Assembly: GCA_016928865.1 (NCBI GenBank)
Contig: JAFGJX010000091.1
Span: 1 to 42,084, forward strand
DNA length: 42,084 nt
Source: Spirochaetota bacterium
GTDB taxonomy: Bacteria > Spirochaetota > UBA4802 > UBA5550
Direction of reading: 5' to 3'
Shown here in pieces: positions 1-8,234 of this stretch. The notes under the pieces are model-generated. The model did not search any database. It saw only the letters and a program-made list of their open reading frames with translations, and was not told the origin of the DNA. Both the position numbers and the translations under genes were made by a program. Numbering within the stretch: the stretch's first letter is position 1; every line of letters begins with the position of its first letter.

Positions 1-2
1 AC

Positions 3-407
3 ATGGAAAATCAGGGAGGACTGGCCACCACGGCAGAGAATATCTTCGGCAACGCGGACATAACCGTCATCTTGAAAAAGGACTATGACCGGGAGGAGTA
101 CCAAAAGATACGGCCGGGCCAGTTCGTCATATCATACCTTGAGGACGATGACCCCGACCTGGAGCTCGTTTCCGGGAAGGGCGTGCGCGAGCTCATACGG
201 CGAAACCCGGTGCACCTGGCGGCCATCACCCCGGGCCTTGTCCGCGGCGTCATCGACGCGCGCATTAAAAACATCCCGGACGCCAGGCTGGTGGAGTATG
301 CGAAAAAGCTGGTCGGCTTCCTGTCAGATTCGTATGAGTTTCCCCCTCTGTTCAGCGATATTCACGATCGGGTGTACAAGGCGGTCATGTCCGGCGCGGG
401 CAAGTGA
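3..407 (+). CDS. Hypothetical protein, possibly 5'-truncated by the window edge
   Basis: An open frame of 134 codons begins with ATG two bases into the window and ends at TGA. The region where a ribosome binding site would lie is outside the window, so the true start may be further upstream and this could be the C-terminal part of a longer protein. The product is soluble and mixed alpha/beta in appearance, with an acidic stretch (LEDDDPDLE) near residue 50 and no signal peptide or membrane segment. Base composition and third-position GC match the neighbouring genes, which supports it being coding. I do not recognise the family. A terminator-like hairpin follows about 100 bases downstream. Confidence 0.6.
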   Translation: MENQGGLATTAENIFGNADITVILKKDYDREEYQKIRPGQFVISYLEDDDPDLELVSGKGVRELIRRNPVHLAAITPGLVRGVIDARIKNIPDARLVEYAKKLVGFLSDSYEFPPLFSDIHDRVYKAVMSGAGK

Positions 408-505
408 TCCATGTGTATGCGTACCGATAACTATCTGTTATGACAACCCGCATCTAATGTGACATAATTTTTTGGATGCGCATATCAGCAGAGGCAAGAA
501 ATTTA

Positions 506-541
506 AAATAAAAAAACCCACATAGATGGGCTTTTTTATTT
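506..541. terminator. Rho-independent terminator, A/T-flanked hairpin
   Basis: A CCCA/TGGG stem (517-520 and 527-530) with a six-base loop is flanked by an A-run on the left and a T-run on the right, which lets it act in either direction. It lies after the first ORF and before the AT-rich promoter region of the gene at 673. Confidence 0.6.
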
Positions 542-672
542 GACTATAATTGAAATTTTATTATATTTATTTCGGATTTATTCATTATTTTTTAATTTTT
601 TGTGGTTGATTATTATATAAATATCTAAAATATATAGTACAACACACCAATTCATAACTTCAGGATCAATAT
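542..672 (+). other. AT-rich upstream region of the 673 gene
   Basis: This stretch is almost entirely A and T and contains several TATA-like hexamers and a TTGATT (606-611), but no pair of hexamers has ideal spacing, so no promoter is assigned. An AGGA Shine-Dalgarno element sits about eight bases before the ATG at 673. No ORF is present. Confidence 0.4.
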
Positions 673-1518
673 ATGAATACAAAATTCGGCTGTGGAATAA
701 AAATTAATAATCATACCTCTCATCTCCTAAAATTTTTCATTATACTTTTAATCATTCTTTCATTCGGAATCGGGGCCCATGCGGCTACGGTTGTGCTGAA
801 ATCAGGAGCTACCATAAAGGGTAAGCTCATTGAACGAAACGATGAACAGATAGTCTTGCAGGACCCGGCCACCAGGCAGAACAGGGTGATAAAATCGATT
901 TTCATCCTCAGCGTGACGCTTGACCTCGATGAGCAGAAGATCGATGAAAAACAGCAGAAGAAGAAAGAACGGCGCGTGGCAGAGGAAAAAGCCGTGGAAG
1001 AGGGAGGAATAATTTCCGTGATCCAGCCGCAGGTAGGCCTGATGCCAGGTGTTGCGCTGCCGGTGGGTAAAATTGCGGACAGGATAAAGATCGGAGGCGG
1101 CTTTTACGTTTTCAGCGACGTGGGCATTCCGAAGATGCCGGATATTTTCAAGCTTCGCCTCGGTCTCGCGTTAGGGTTCTACTATCACACAACTTCCGGC
1201 ACGGACTACGCCTCGTCCATCATGCATCTTCCACTGACCCCGTATGCGAAGTTCCAGTTCATCGCGCCGTACGGGCTGAAGCCGTATCTCAAGCTTGGCG
1301 GCGGCATCATTCCGGTGCTGGCAGGCGGCGCTTCGGATATGGCGCCGGGCCTCGTTGCCGGGGTCGGTCTCGGATACACGCACGAGAAGATTCCGTACCT
1401 GGAGTTCTTTTTCGAGGCCGGCTTCATGATGGTTTTCGAGAGTATTCGCGGTGATTATGTGACTATCAACCTGGGGGCGGCGTACCGGTTCGGCGTGCCG
1501 GGGCCGTCCATGAAGTAA
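673..1518 (+). CDS. Exported protein with N-terminal SH3-like segment and outer-membrane beta-barrel-like C-terminus
   Basis: The 281-residue product begins with a polar stretch, then a hydrophobic segment (about residues 20-36) ending in AHA-A, a typical signal peptidase I site. The mature N-terminus (VVLKSGATIKGKL...) resembles small beta-barrel segments common at the start of spirochaete and deltaproteobacterial surface proteins. A charged Lys/Glu-rich helical linker (about 90-112) follows. The remainder has alternating hydrophobic and glycine-rich strands (GLALGFYYHT, LKLGGGIIPVLAGG, INLGAAYRFG), as in an eight-strand outer-membrane barrel. The gene is followed after 70 bases by the large lipoprotein and may be cotranscribed with it. 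The first 100 bases are more AT-rich than the rest. Function is not assigned; outer-membrane location is inferred. Confidence 0.75.
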   Translation: MNTKFGCGIKINNHTSHLLKFFIILLIILSFGIGAHAATVVLKSGATIKGKLIERNDEQIVLQDPATRQNRVIKSIFILSVTLDLDEQKIDEKQQKKKERRVAEEKAVEEGGIISVIQPQVGLMPGVALPVGKIADRIKIGGGFYVFSDVGIPKMPDIFKLRLGLALGFYYHTTSGTDYASSIMHLPLTPYAKFQFIAPYGLKPYLKLGGGIIPVLAGGASDMAPGLVAGVGLGYTHEKIPYLEFFFEAGFMMVFESIRGDYVTINLGAAYRFGVPGPSMK

Positions 1519-1588
1519 CAAGTGAACATACAGCAAACAGTTTAAGCCGGGGAAAGCACCAGTCCCGGCCCGCGCCAAGGAGCGATAT

Positions 1589-4500
1589 ATGAAACACACC
1601 ATTTCTGCCATCACAGTGAAAGATATTACGAAACGGCTGGCGCTGTTTCGGAAGACCATACTCGCCGGCTTCATGGCCGCGGCAATGGCCGCGCCCATGG
1701 CTGGCTGTAACGGGAAGATATACTCGGCGTTGTTTGATGACAACATGGCGAACTATCTTGTCGGCCTGGTGGCCTATGGGCAGCAGATTGATTCGATAGC
1801 CATTACTCCGGCACCGCCGGCAACCGGCAATACGCCCAGCGGCGTGCCGGTGGATTATATCATTACGGCGACACTCAACAACGGAAATACGAGGCCTCTT
1901 ACCGTGAGTGAATATGGGAACGTTGTGTGGTCCTGGGAGCCGTCTGGATCGAGCACCATTTTGGATATTGACAGCGTTACCGTTGAGAATCTGGGGATCA
2001 ACAACCTTCCCCGCATTACCGCGATCAAATCGGATTATATCGGCGATGATGAACAGGTGACACTCACCGCGACGATACGTGACGCTTCATCAACGACAGA
2101 TCTTGTCATCAATGATGCGGAACTTGTTTCAATAGATGTGACGCCCGGCACGGCGAGCATCACGCGCCTTGCGGTCCAGCAGTTCACGGCAACCGGTACG
2201 TTTACCGACGGCAGCGAACATGATGTTAGCAGTGCATCCTGGATTGTCTGGGAATCAGACGATGAATTGATAGCTACCGTTGATGGCGCTGGATTGGCGA
2301 CGGGAATGGGCGCCGGTACGGCTCACATATCAGCCGATGACGGCGGCGTGATTTCCGATTCCGCCACACTTGAGGTGACCAATCCGACCCTTGAATCGGT
2401 CTCTGTTTCCCCTATAACAAAAACCATAGCCGCAGGCACCTATGTCCAGTACCGGGCGACCGCGATATACGACAACAATACAACGCAGGACGTTACCGAG
2501 GCAGCTGACTGGTCGATCGTGGCCGGCGGGGACGGCGCAGCGACCATTGATAACGGATCAAGCAAAGGCCTTGCTCAGGGCGTCAGCTCCGGTACTGACA
2601 CGGTGCGCGCCACCTTTGACAGCGTTGACGGAGACGCAACCATAACCGTAACGGGCGCGACCCTGGAATATATCGTCATTACTGCCGCGGGCAACAAGAC
2701 TTCCATCGCGGCTGGCACGAAGCTCCAGTTCACCGCGACCGGCGTCTTTTCGGATAACAGCACCCAGAACATTACAAATGACCCGCTCATTTCCTGGGGC
2801 ACGACTGATGATACCAGGGCCGATTATATCCCGGGCGACGCCCCGGGATTGATAACCGGGATCGCGGCAGGGACTACGGTCGTGAGCGCCTCACTGGGCG
2901 GGGTGGATTCGCAGGACTATGATCTCACGGTTACAGCGGCAACCCTCGAATCCATACTGATATCGCCGCGGGATCCTGTGGCATATGTTATCGCCTACGG
3001 CACGACGCAGCAGTTTACGGTAACGGGGACCTTCAGCGACGCCACGACCCAGAATTTGACCACACAGGTGGATTGGGACTCGAGCGATGATACTGTGGCC
3101 AATATAGATGATAACGGTCTGGCCACGACGGCAACGACTGTGGGAGTCACTGCAATATCAGCAGGGTATCCGGCGGGCGGGCCGTATGCTGAAACGGATT
3201 CCACCAATTTGCAGGTCATTTCAATGCCTCTCACGTCTATCACCATAACACCGTCGGGCAGGAGCACCTATGTCGGCGCCACGTTCCAGTACACGGCCAT
3301 GGGAACGTTTACCGATCCCGGGAACGGCGATACCTATAACCTTGACATCACCAATCTGGTGCTCTGGGAATCGGACGATACAAACCTGGATGTCAGCAAT
3401 TCTGCCGGGAGCTTCGGGCTCGCCACCGCGCTGAGCGTGGGCGACGGAACCGCACACGTCACCGCGACAAGGGGCGTGGTGACCAGCAATACATCCACGG
3501 TCACGATCGCTGCGTCCGATACCACCGCGCCCACCATGGTGAGCGCCCAGCTCCTCGTTGGCGACAAGGTGAAGGTTACCTTTTCCGAGCCGATGGATTA
3601 CACCACCGCCATGGCGGCGGAGAACTACAAGGTGCTGACCACGTCAACACTCAATACAACGAATCCCTGCTCCACGTCAGACAACCTGCTGTTTGAAAAC
3701 AACACGGAAACCATCAGCGTCACCTCGGTGGAGTTTTTTACACAGTCCGTGTATATTCTTCAGCTGGGCGGCGGCACGAGCGCGACCCAGTACACGGTGA
3801 TCGGCGACAGGGCTGACCTGCGTGATGTGGCGGGAACACCCAACGCGCTCGGCTGTCCGAATACGGCGACCTTCAACGGTGTCGACACCGTGAAGCCGTA
3901 CCTGGTCAGCGTGGTCAACAGCGAGCCGACAAAGCTCATCGTCAAGTACTCGGAGCCGATGACAACCGGAGGCGGTATATCTGCCGCGGACAATATAAGT
4001 AACTATACGATCGCCGAAGATCCGACCAACGGCTTACCGGAGGATGATGTTTCCATTTCGGGGATTACCATGATCGACGAATCGACCTTCATCCTTAATC
4101 TCGACAAGTCTGCGCAGAGTATACGATACAGGCTCACGGTTGCGGCTGGAGTCGCCGACCAGGCTCCTACGCCGAATACCATGGGCTCCCCGCGTATCCT
4201 CACCTTTACGGGGAATGAACAGCTCAAGGTCGTTTCGGCAATGGCGGTAGATCTGACGCACATTGAGGTGACCTTCAGCAAGCCGGTGCTTTCCGGCAAT
4301 GACGTGGAAGACAGCGCGGAGTGCGATGATGCTACCGAATGCCACACCAAGTATAAGCTCTTCCCGAGAAACGGCACCGGCACGGAGGCCCTGCTTGGAG
4401 ACATTACCTCCGCGGTGCGCGGCACCGGGAACGAAACCAATACGGTCATTCTGACCCATGCGAATGACCAGGAGGGATTCTCCTACACGGTAGTGGCGGC

Positions 4501-6013
4501 GAACGGAATAAGCGGCGATGGGTTTGACAACACCACCGTGAGCATCAAGGCAGAAGCGGGAACGACCGACTACATGCAGGCGTCGCCGAAAGACCGCGCT
4601 ACCTTCACCGGTCTCGGGGATGTTATCGATGAAATCACCGACGGTGAATATTTTACCGACCCGTTTGCGGACGGCTCTGTTTTCACCTGGTCATTTGTGT
4701 ACAGCGGCAAGGTGTATCTTGGCACCAACGATTACAACAATGCCGCGTTCAGGTTCGACGCGGACGGCGGCAACTCGGTGCTTACGACCTTTGGTTTCAG
4801 TGCGGGCACCTGCTCGACCGCAGATGGATTCGGCTACGGCACCATTGGCGTATCGCCAACCTGCGGGGTGGACAGCGGGCCGAACGCGGAAGTGGGAGTC
4901 GTGGGCTTTAATTCAGGTGTTATAACAATCGGAACGACAAATTATGACGTGCTCATGGTGGGCCCGTTGAAGGACGGCGTTTCACACTGTTATTACACCC
5001 AGGATGTGGACACAGAGCTTGACTGGACCCAGTTCAGCTTCGCCGGCACAGGCGGGGGTAATACCGACAGCATACAGACCTCATACGCCTATGGCGCCAA
5101 TATGTATATGGCGGCGTCTTCAACGCAGGGCCAGCAGGCCCCGGTCGTATGCCGGCTGCCCTTTACGGACCCGGAATCTGATGGGGTGCTCAATCCCGGT
5201 ACGGCGGTTGATATGTCCCTTCGCAGCATCAATTATATCGGGAAGCAGGGATCTCCGTATGACAACTATGGAGGGACCTCGGAGGTTGTCGGTATCGACG
5301 TTTTTCTGAGCTTCAATAACAGGCTGTACATCGCCAACAATGGCGGCGTTGTTTATTCCGCAAATTATGATACTATGGCGTTGCCGGTCAGATCTCACCC
5401 TGACGCCTTCAGGCCTGATGACGGTGATGTTCCCGAGCCGACATCGAGCGAGGAGACGCTGGTTCTGCCGGCAGCGCCTGCGGGTCTGGGCAAGCTCTCG
5501 CCGGGAGAACGTGGCGTGCCCAGACTGATTGAATACAACGGAAAGCTCTATATGGCGCGGAACGTGGCGTACACGTCCGCACGCAATACCGTCATCCGGG
5601 GCGAGCTGTGGAAATGCTCTCCGGCAACGACCGGCGGCGCCACCACGTGTGAGCCGGACGACTGGGAACGTATCATAACCGGGATGGAGACGGATTTGCC
5701 GGATTCGAATGTCGGGGATGTCAATGTAACCGGGAACGCCATCAGCCTGCTCCAGAACAACGGCTCGACAAGGCTCTATGTCGGGTTTGATCATCCGAGC
5801 GGCGTTACCGTGTGGCGTGTCGCGTCAACGGACCCCGGTCCGACGACCGGAACCATGGCGTCGGTATGGACGCAGGCCGGTAACCTCGGCCTCGATAACA
5901 GTCACATAAAGCTGTACTCATCAGCGACAATTTACGACGGTACGTATGATTATATCTACCTGACCGCCGGCGATGACACGAACGCCATCAGGGTATACCG
6001 TCAGAGGGAGTGA
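1589..6013 (+). CDS. Large surface lipoprotein with bacterial Ig-like (Big_2) repeats
   Basis: The 1474-residue product has an N-terminal hydrophobic segment ending in a lipobox, MAGC, with the lipidated cysteine at residue 40; an AAGGAG element precedes the ATG. Starting near residues 176, 267, 357, 451 and 546 are repeats of about 90 residues with the pattern LxSIxVTP...QFTATGTFxD...W.S.D...GLATG...GT, characteristic of Big_2 domains; a degenerate copy lies before them (about 65-170). Three further Ig-like units with the phrase VTFSEPM / VKYSEPM / VTFSKPV start near 645, 767 and 877, resembling SbsA-type Ig domains. From about residue 1010 the sequence has recurring GKVYLGTN / NRLYIANNG / GKLYMARN / TRLYVGFD strands, suggesting a beta-propeller-like end. 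Such architectures occur in Leptospira surface proteins. Adhesion or matrix binding is an inference. No frame interruption is seen despite the length. Confidence 0.85.
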   Translation: MKHTISAITVKDITKRLALFRKTILAGFMAAAMAAPMAGCNGKIYSALFDDNMANYLVGLVAYGQQIDSIAITPAPPATGNTPSGVPVDYIITATLNNGNTRPLTVSEYGNVVWSWEPSGSSTILDIDSVTVENLGINNLPRITAIKSDYIGDDEQVTLTATIRDASSTTDLVINDAELVSIDVTPGTASITRLAVQQFTATGTFTDGSEHDVSSASWIVWESDDELIATVDGAGLATGMGAGTAHISADDGGVISDSATLEVTNPTLESVSVSPITKTIAAGTYVQYRATAIYDNNTTQDVTEAADWSIVAGGDGAATIDNGSSKGLAQGVSSGTDTVRATFDSVDGDATITVTGATLEYIVITAAGNKTSIAAGTKLQFTATGVFSDNSTQNITNDPLISWGTTDDTRADYIPGDAPGLITGIAAGTTVVSASLGGVDSQDYDLTVTAATLESILISPRDPVAYVIAYGTTQQFTVTGTFSDATTQNLTTQVDWDSSDDTVANIDDNGLATTATTVGVTAISAGYPAGGPYAETDSTNLQVISMPLTSITITPSGRSTYVGATFQYTAMGTFTDPGNGDTYNLDITNLVLWESDDTNLDVSNSAGSFGLATALSVGDGTAHVTATRGVVTSNTSTVTIAASDTTAPTMVSAQLLVGDKVKVTFSEPMDYTTAMAAENYKVLTTSTLNTTNPCSTSDNLLFENNTETISVTSVEFFTQSVYILQLGGGTSATQYTVIGDRADLRDVAGTPNALGCPNTATFNGVDTVKPYLVSVVNSEPTKLIVKYSEPMTTGGGISAADNISNYTIAEDPTNGLPEDDVSISGITMIDESTFILNLDKSAQSIRYRLTVAAGVADQAPTPNTMGSPRILTFTGNEQLKVVSAMAVDLTHIEVTFSKPVLSGNDVEDSAECDDATECHTKYKLFPRNGTGTEALLGDITSAVRGTGNETNTVILTHANDQEGFSYTVVAANGISGDGFDNTTVSIKAEAGTTDYMQASPKDRATFTGLGDVIDEITDGEYFTDPFADGSVFTWSFVYSGKVYLGTNDYNNAAFRFDADGGNSVLTTFGFSAGTCSTADGFGYGTIGVSPTCGVDSGPNAEVGVVGFNSGVITIGTTNYDVLMVGPLKDGVSHCYYTQDVDTELDWTQFSFAGTGGGNTDSIQTSYAYGANMYMAASSTQGQQAPVVCRLPFTDPESDGVLNPGTAVDMSLRSINYIGKQGSPYDNYGGTSEVVGIDVFLSFNNRLYIANNGGVVYSANYDTMALPVRSHPDAFRPDDGDVPEPTSSEETLVLPAAPAGLGKLSPGERGVPRLIEYNGKLYMARNVAYTSARNTVIRGELWKCSPATTGGATTCEPDDWERIITGMETDLPDSNVGDVNVTGNAISLLQNNGSTRLYVGFDHPSGVTVWRVASTDPGPTTGTMASVWTQAGNLGLDNSHIKLYSSATIYDGTYDYIYLTAGDDTNAIRVYRQRE

Positions 6014-6036
6014 TGGGTGATTGAATACAAGAAATG

Positions 6037-6067
6037 AAAAGCCCCGGCGCTCAGTGCCGGGGCTTTG
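6037..6067. terminator. Strong bidirectional Rho-independent terminator
   Basis: An eight-base perfect GC stem, GCCCCGGC at 6041-6048 with GCCGGGGC at 6056-6063, has a seven-base loop and is flanked by AAAA and TTT. It lies between two convergent genes and can stop transcription from both. Confidence 0.9.
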
Positions 6068-6086
6068 TTATAATAATTAAATTTTT

Positions 6087-6932
6087 TTATTTGGTTTCAC
6101 GTTTTTCTCCGCCTTCCAGAAACATCGTCGTGTAATGAAACCCGGTCATGAACGGCAGCGAGCCGTAGGCGGCGTATTTTTTCTTCAGTGCCTCAAGCTT
6201 CTCCCTGTCGCCAATGACATCTCGTATTGAAATAAAATATTCTTTCATGGTGATGATCGCGTTTTTATCGGACACCGGGCCGTGTCCGGGCACGAGCGTC
6301 TTTATGTCATAGAGCGTCCCCAGTCGGCCGAGCGCAGCGAGCCACGAATCCAACGAGGTCCCGAATTTATGCGACAGGGCAGGATGCATGTTGAGAAAGA
6401 CCAGGTCCCCGGCCGCAAGGAGCTTGCGCTTTTCAAGATACACGACCACATCGTTCATGGTATGGGCCCGCCCCATGTTGCGGACGAGCACGCTCTCATT
6501 GCCGATCCTGAGCCTGGTCTCTTCCCCCGGTTTCAGCATGACATCCGGTTTCCTGCTTCCATCCGAGTCGTTTTCCCATTGCTCGGGGGTATACGCCCCG
6601 GCGATGATTTTTGCGTTCGGGAAAAGGTCATTGCCCCCGGCATGGTCGAAATGGGAATGGGTGTTCACGACCGTGATCCTTTTTGCCGTGACGCTCTCTT
6701 TCAAATCGTTTGCCGCGCCGCCCATCTTCGTGTCCACGACCAGGGCCTCTGTTCGGTCTTCGGAAGTGAGCACGATCGAGTTTCCTCCCCCGCCGAGATA
6801 GATTGTCAGTTGCGGATCGAGTTTGACAATCTCAACCTTCGTGAATTCCCGGTATCCGTTCCAGAACCAGATGCCGGTAGCCGCGATAACGATCAGAACA
6901 ATTGAACCGATGATTAGCAGTGCTCTTTTCAT
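6087..6932 (-). CDS. Membrane-anchored metallo-beta-lactamase-fold hydrolase
   Basis: The 281-residue product starts with an uncleaved-looking hydrophobic helix (residues 4-24), so the enzyme is probably periplasmic and tethered. The metal-binding signature is complete: H92-x-H94-x-D96-H97 (THSHFDHAGG), H157 (GRAHTMND), D176 (AAGDLVF) and H217 (VPGHGPV). This arrangement belongs to the MBL superfamily close to class-B-like and glyoxalase-II-like hydrolases; the substrate cannot be told from sequence. An AGGGAGG ribosome binding site lies eight bases before the ATG. The gene is convergent with the large lipoprotein gene and shares its terminator. It is not a confident beta-lactamase call; a general thioester, lactone or phosphodiester hydrolase is equally possible. 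Confidence 0.85.
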   Translation of the reverse strand: MKRALLIIGSIVLIVIAATGIWFWNGYREFTKVEIVKLDPQLTIYLGGGGNSIVLTSEDRTEALVVDTKMGGAANDLKESVTAKRITVVNTHSHFDHAGGNDLFPNAKIIAGAYTPEQWENDSDGSRKPDVMLKPGEETRLRIGNESVLVRNMGRAHTMNDVVVYLEKRKLLAAGDLVFLNMHPALSHKFGTSLDSWLAALGRLGTLYDIKTLVPGHGPVSDKNAIITMKEYFISIRDVIGDREKLEALKKKYAAYGSLPFMTGFHYTTMFLEGGEKRETK

Positions 6933-7043
6933 GATGCCTCCCTGTGCTGTGAGGATGGGATGGGATTTTTAATTCCACCCGGTAATCGATAGTGATTATT
7001 CACGATGAACCAAATGTCAACCCTGTTTCGCCGGAATCAGTAT

Positions 7044-7058
7044 CACATAACTTATGTG
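7044..7058. promoter_or_regulatory. Perfect 7-1-7 palindrome, possible operator
   Basis: CACATAA-C-TTATGTG is a perfect inverted repeat in the AT-rich gap between the hydrolase gene and the small ORF. A related interrupted palindrome with the same CACAT/ATGTG ends lies about 100 bases downstream. Confidence 0.35.
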
Positions 7059-7142
7059 TTTGTTAAAGAATGATTGATAATTACCAATCAAGAATGTACA
7101 GTAGACAGGTTAAATGTCTGTGTCTTGATGCAGGATTTATAA

Positions 7143-7158
7143 CACATGTAATTATGTG
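7143..7158. promoter_or_regulatory. CACAT-N6-ATGTG inverted repeat just before the small ORF
   Basis: CACAT (7143-7147) and ATGTG (7154-7158) flank GTAATT and end eight bases before the ATG at 7166. The shared CACAT/ATGTG ends with the palindrome at 7044-7058 suggest two sites for one protein, possibly the product of the small gene itself. Confidence 0.35.
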
Positions 7159-7165
7159 CCAGTGT

Positions 7166-7351
7166 ATGAAAAAAAATATTCCGAAAATCAAATTTTCTAA
7201 GGATTATCCGAGAGAAACATCAAATAACTTCTGGCTCACGAAAACCCCGGATGAAAGGGTTGAGGCAGTGGAAATAATACGAGAGCAGTATTACGCAATG
7301 CTCGGCTATAAAAAGGCGCCACGCATAAAAAAGACGATAAAGATTTCTTAA
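7166..7351 (+). CDS. Small AT-rich protein, antitoxin-like, no partner visible
   Basis: The 61-residue product is basic with a central phrase NFWLTKTPDERVEAVEIIREQYY. The pattern W-x-(T/R)-TP-x-ER-x-E-A-x-E-x-x-R-x-x-YY recurs, to my recollection, in short proteins found beside nucleotidyltransferase or toxin-type genes in many bacteria. An in-frame ATG at 7070 would give 93 residues, but the additional part (cysteine-rich, low complexity) does not look coding, so the internal ATG is preferred; neither start has a clear Shine-Dalgarno sequence. Base composition is much lower in GC than in all neighbours, suggesting recent acquisition. No toxin-like gene follows; the next gene is convergent. 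It could be an orphan antitoxin or a relic. Confidence 0.5.
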   Translation: MKKNIPKIKFSKDYPRETSNNFWLTKTPDERVEAVEIIREQYYAMLGYKKAPRIKKTIKIS

Positions 7352-7378
7352 TCATGATGGGCATTGATAAACAAGCCC

Positions 7379-8131
7379 CTATTCCGTGATAAAAACCCAG
7401 AGTAGATTGGCGTACCTGAAGAGCCGGTACTCGGCGCTGCCGCCATCTGAGCGGGTGAAGCGGCGCGCCGCCAGCCCGTCTGACGAACCGGTGAGATCGA
7501 TCCGGTCGAAATCGGGGTAGGGCGTGTTGGCTTCTGCTCCTGAGCATGCGGTTTCGTACGCGCCATTCTGGCCAATGATGCAGGACCGCTCACCGACCAG
7601 CTTCCTGACCTTTTCCATGTCGACCAAGAGGATGAAGGTGCCGGGCATGGTGCTGCCGCCGCTCACTCGCGAAGACACGGCGAGAAACGGGCCGCTCCCG
7701 TCCCGGTGCAGGGGCGGGACGGTGACGACGAAGGGCCCGGGCCCTCTTTCGGCGTGGCAGGCGGCGAGAGCCCCGGAAACCGACCTGAGGTTGCGTGCGA
7801 ACAGGCTGTTGTCGGTCATGGTGTATACGACCGTGCCGTTAGAGCTGACCAGGATGAAGTCGTCATACACGCCCTCGGTGACCGCCTTTATCATGGCGGT
7901 GATACCCTCGCGCTCGAGGAGGTAATACTTGCTGCCGCCCTTGTCCATCCTCTGGAGGTGCCACAGGTTCTTGACCAGATCGTGCTCGACGATCACCCTC
8001 TTTGCGTTTTCAAGGTCGGATTCGCATACCCGGAACAGGCTTCTCAGTGAAACAATGTCGATACTGCCGGGCCCGTGAAAGGTTGCGCATGATGCGAGGA
8101 GAAGGCATGAGATGACGGCACGATGCTTCAT
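7379..8131 (-). CDS. Small lipoprotein with Cache/PAS-like sensory segment
   Basis: The chosen ATG gives 250 residues beginning MKHRAVISCLLLASC, a short signal peptide with lipobox LASC and lipidated Cys15. The frame is open upstream to 8299, but that extension overlaps the phosphatase gene and would bury the signal peptide. The body has the order helix, then LVSSNGTVVYTMTDNSLFARNLRS, then a beta-rich part (FVVTVPPLHRDGSGPFLAVSSRV, TFILLVDMEKVRKLVG), which matches the layout of extracellular Cache-type ligand sensors. It lies 103 bases after the four-PAS/SpoIIE phosphatase on the same strand, so it may supply a periplasmic signal to that pathway. Function is inferred from general shape and neighbour only. 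Confidence 0.65.
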   Translation of the reverse strand: MKHRAVISCLLLASCATFHGPGSIDIVSLRSLFRVCESDLENAKRVIVEHDLVKNLWHLQRMDKGGSKYYLLEREGITAMIKAVTEGVYDDFILVSSNGTVVYTMTDNSLFARNLRSVSGALAACHAERGPGPFVVTVPPLHRDGSGPFLAVSSRVSGGSTMPGTFILLVDMEKVRKLVGERSCIIGQNGAYETACSGAEANTPYPDFDRIDLTGSSDGLAARRFTRSDGGSAEYRLFRYANLLWVFITE

Positions 8132-8234
8132 GCTATCATTGTCGGCATATCTGTCCTGCCCGATTGTATGATTTTTCTTCGCTGTGGGCAGTGTCAGGAC
8201 GGGGAAGCTGAATTTTGCACGGCCAATGCGGTTT

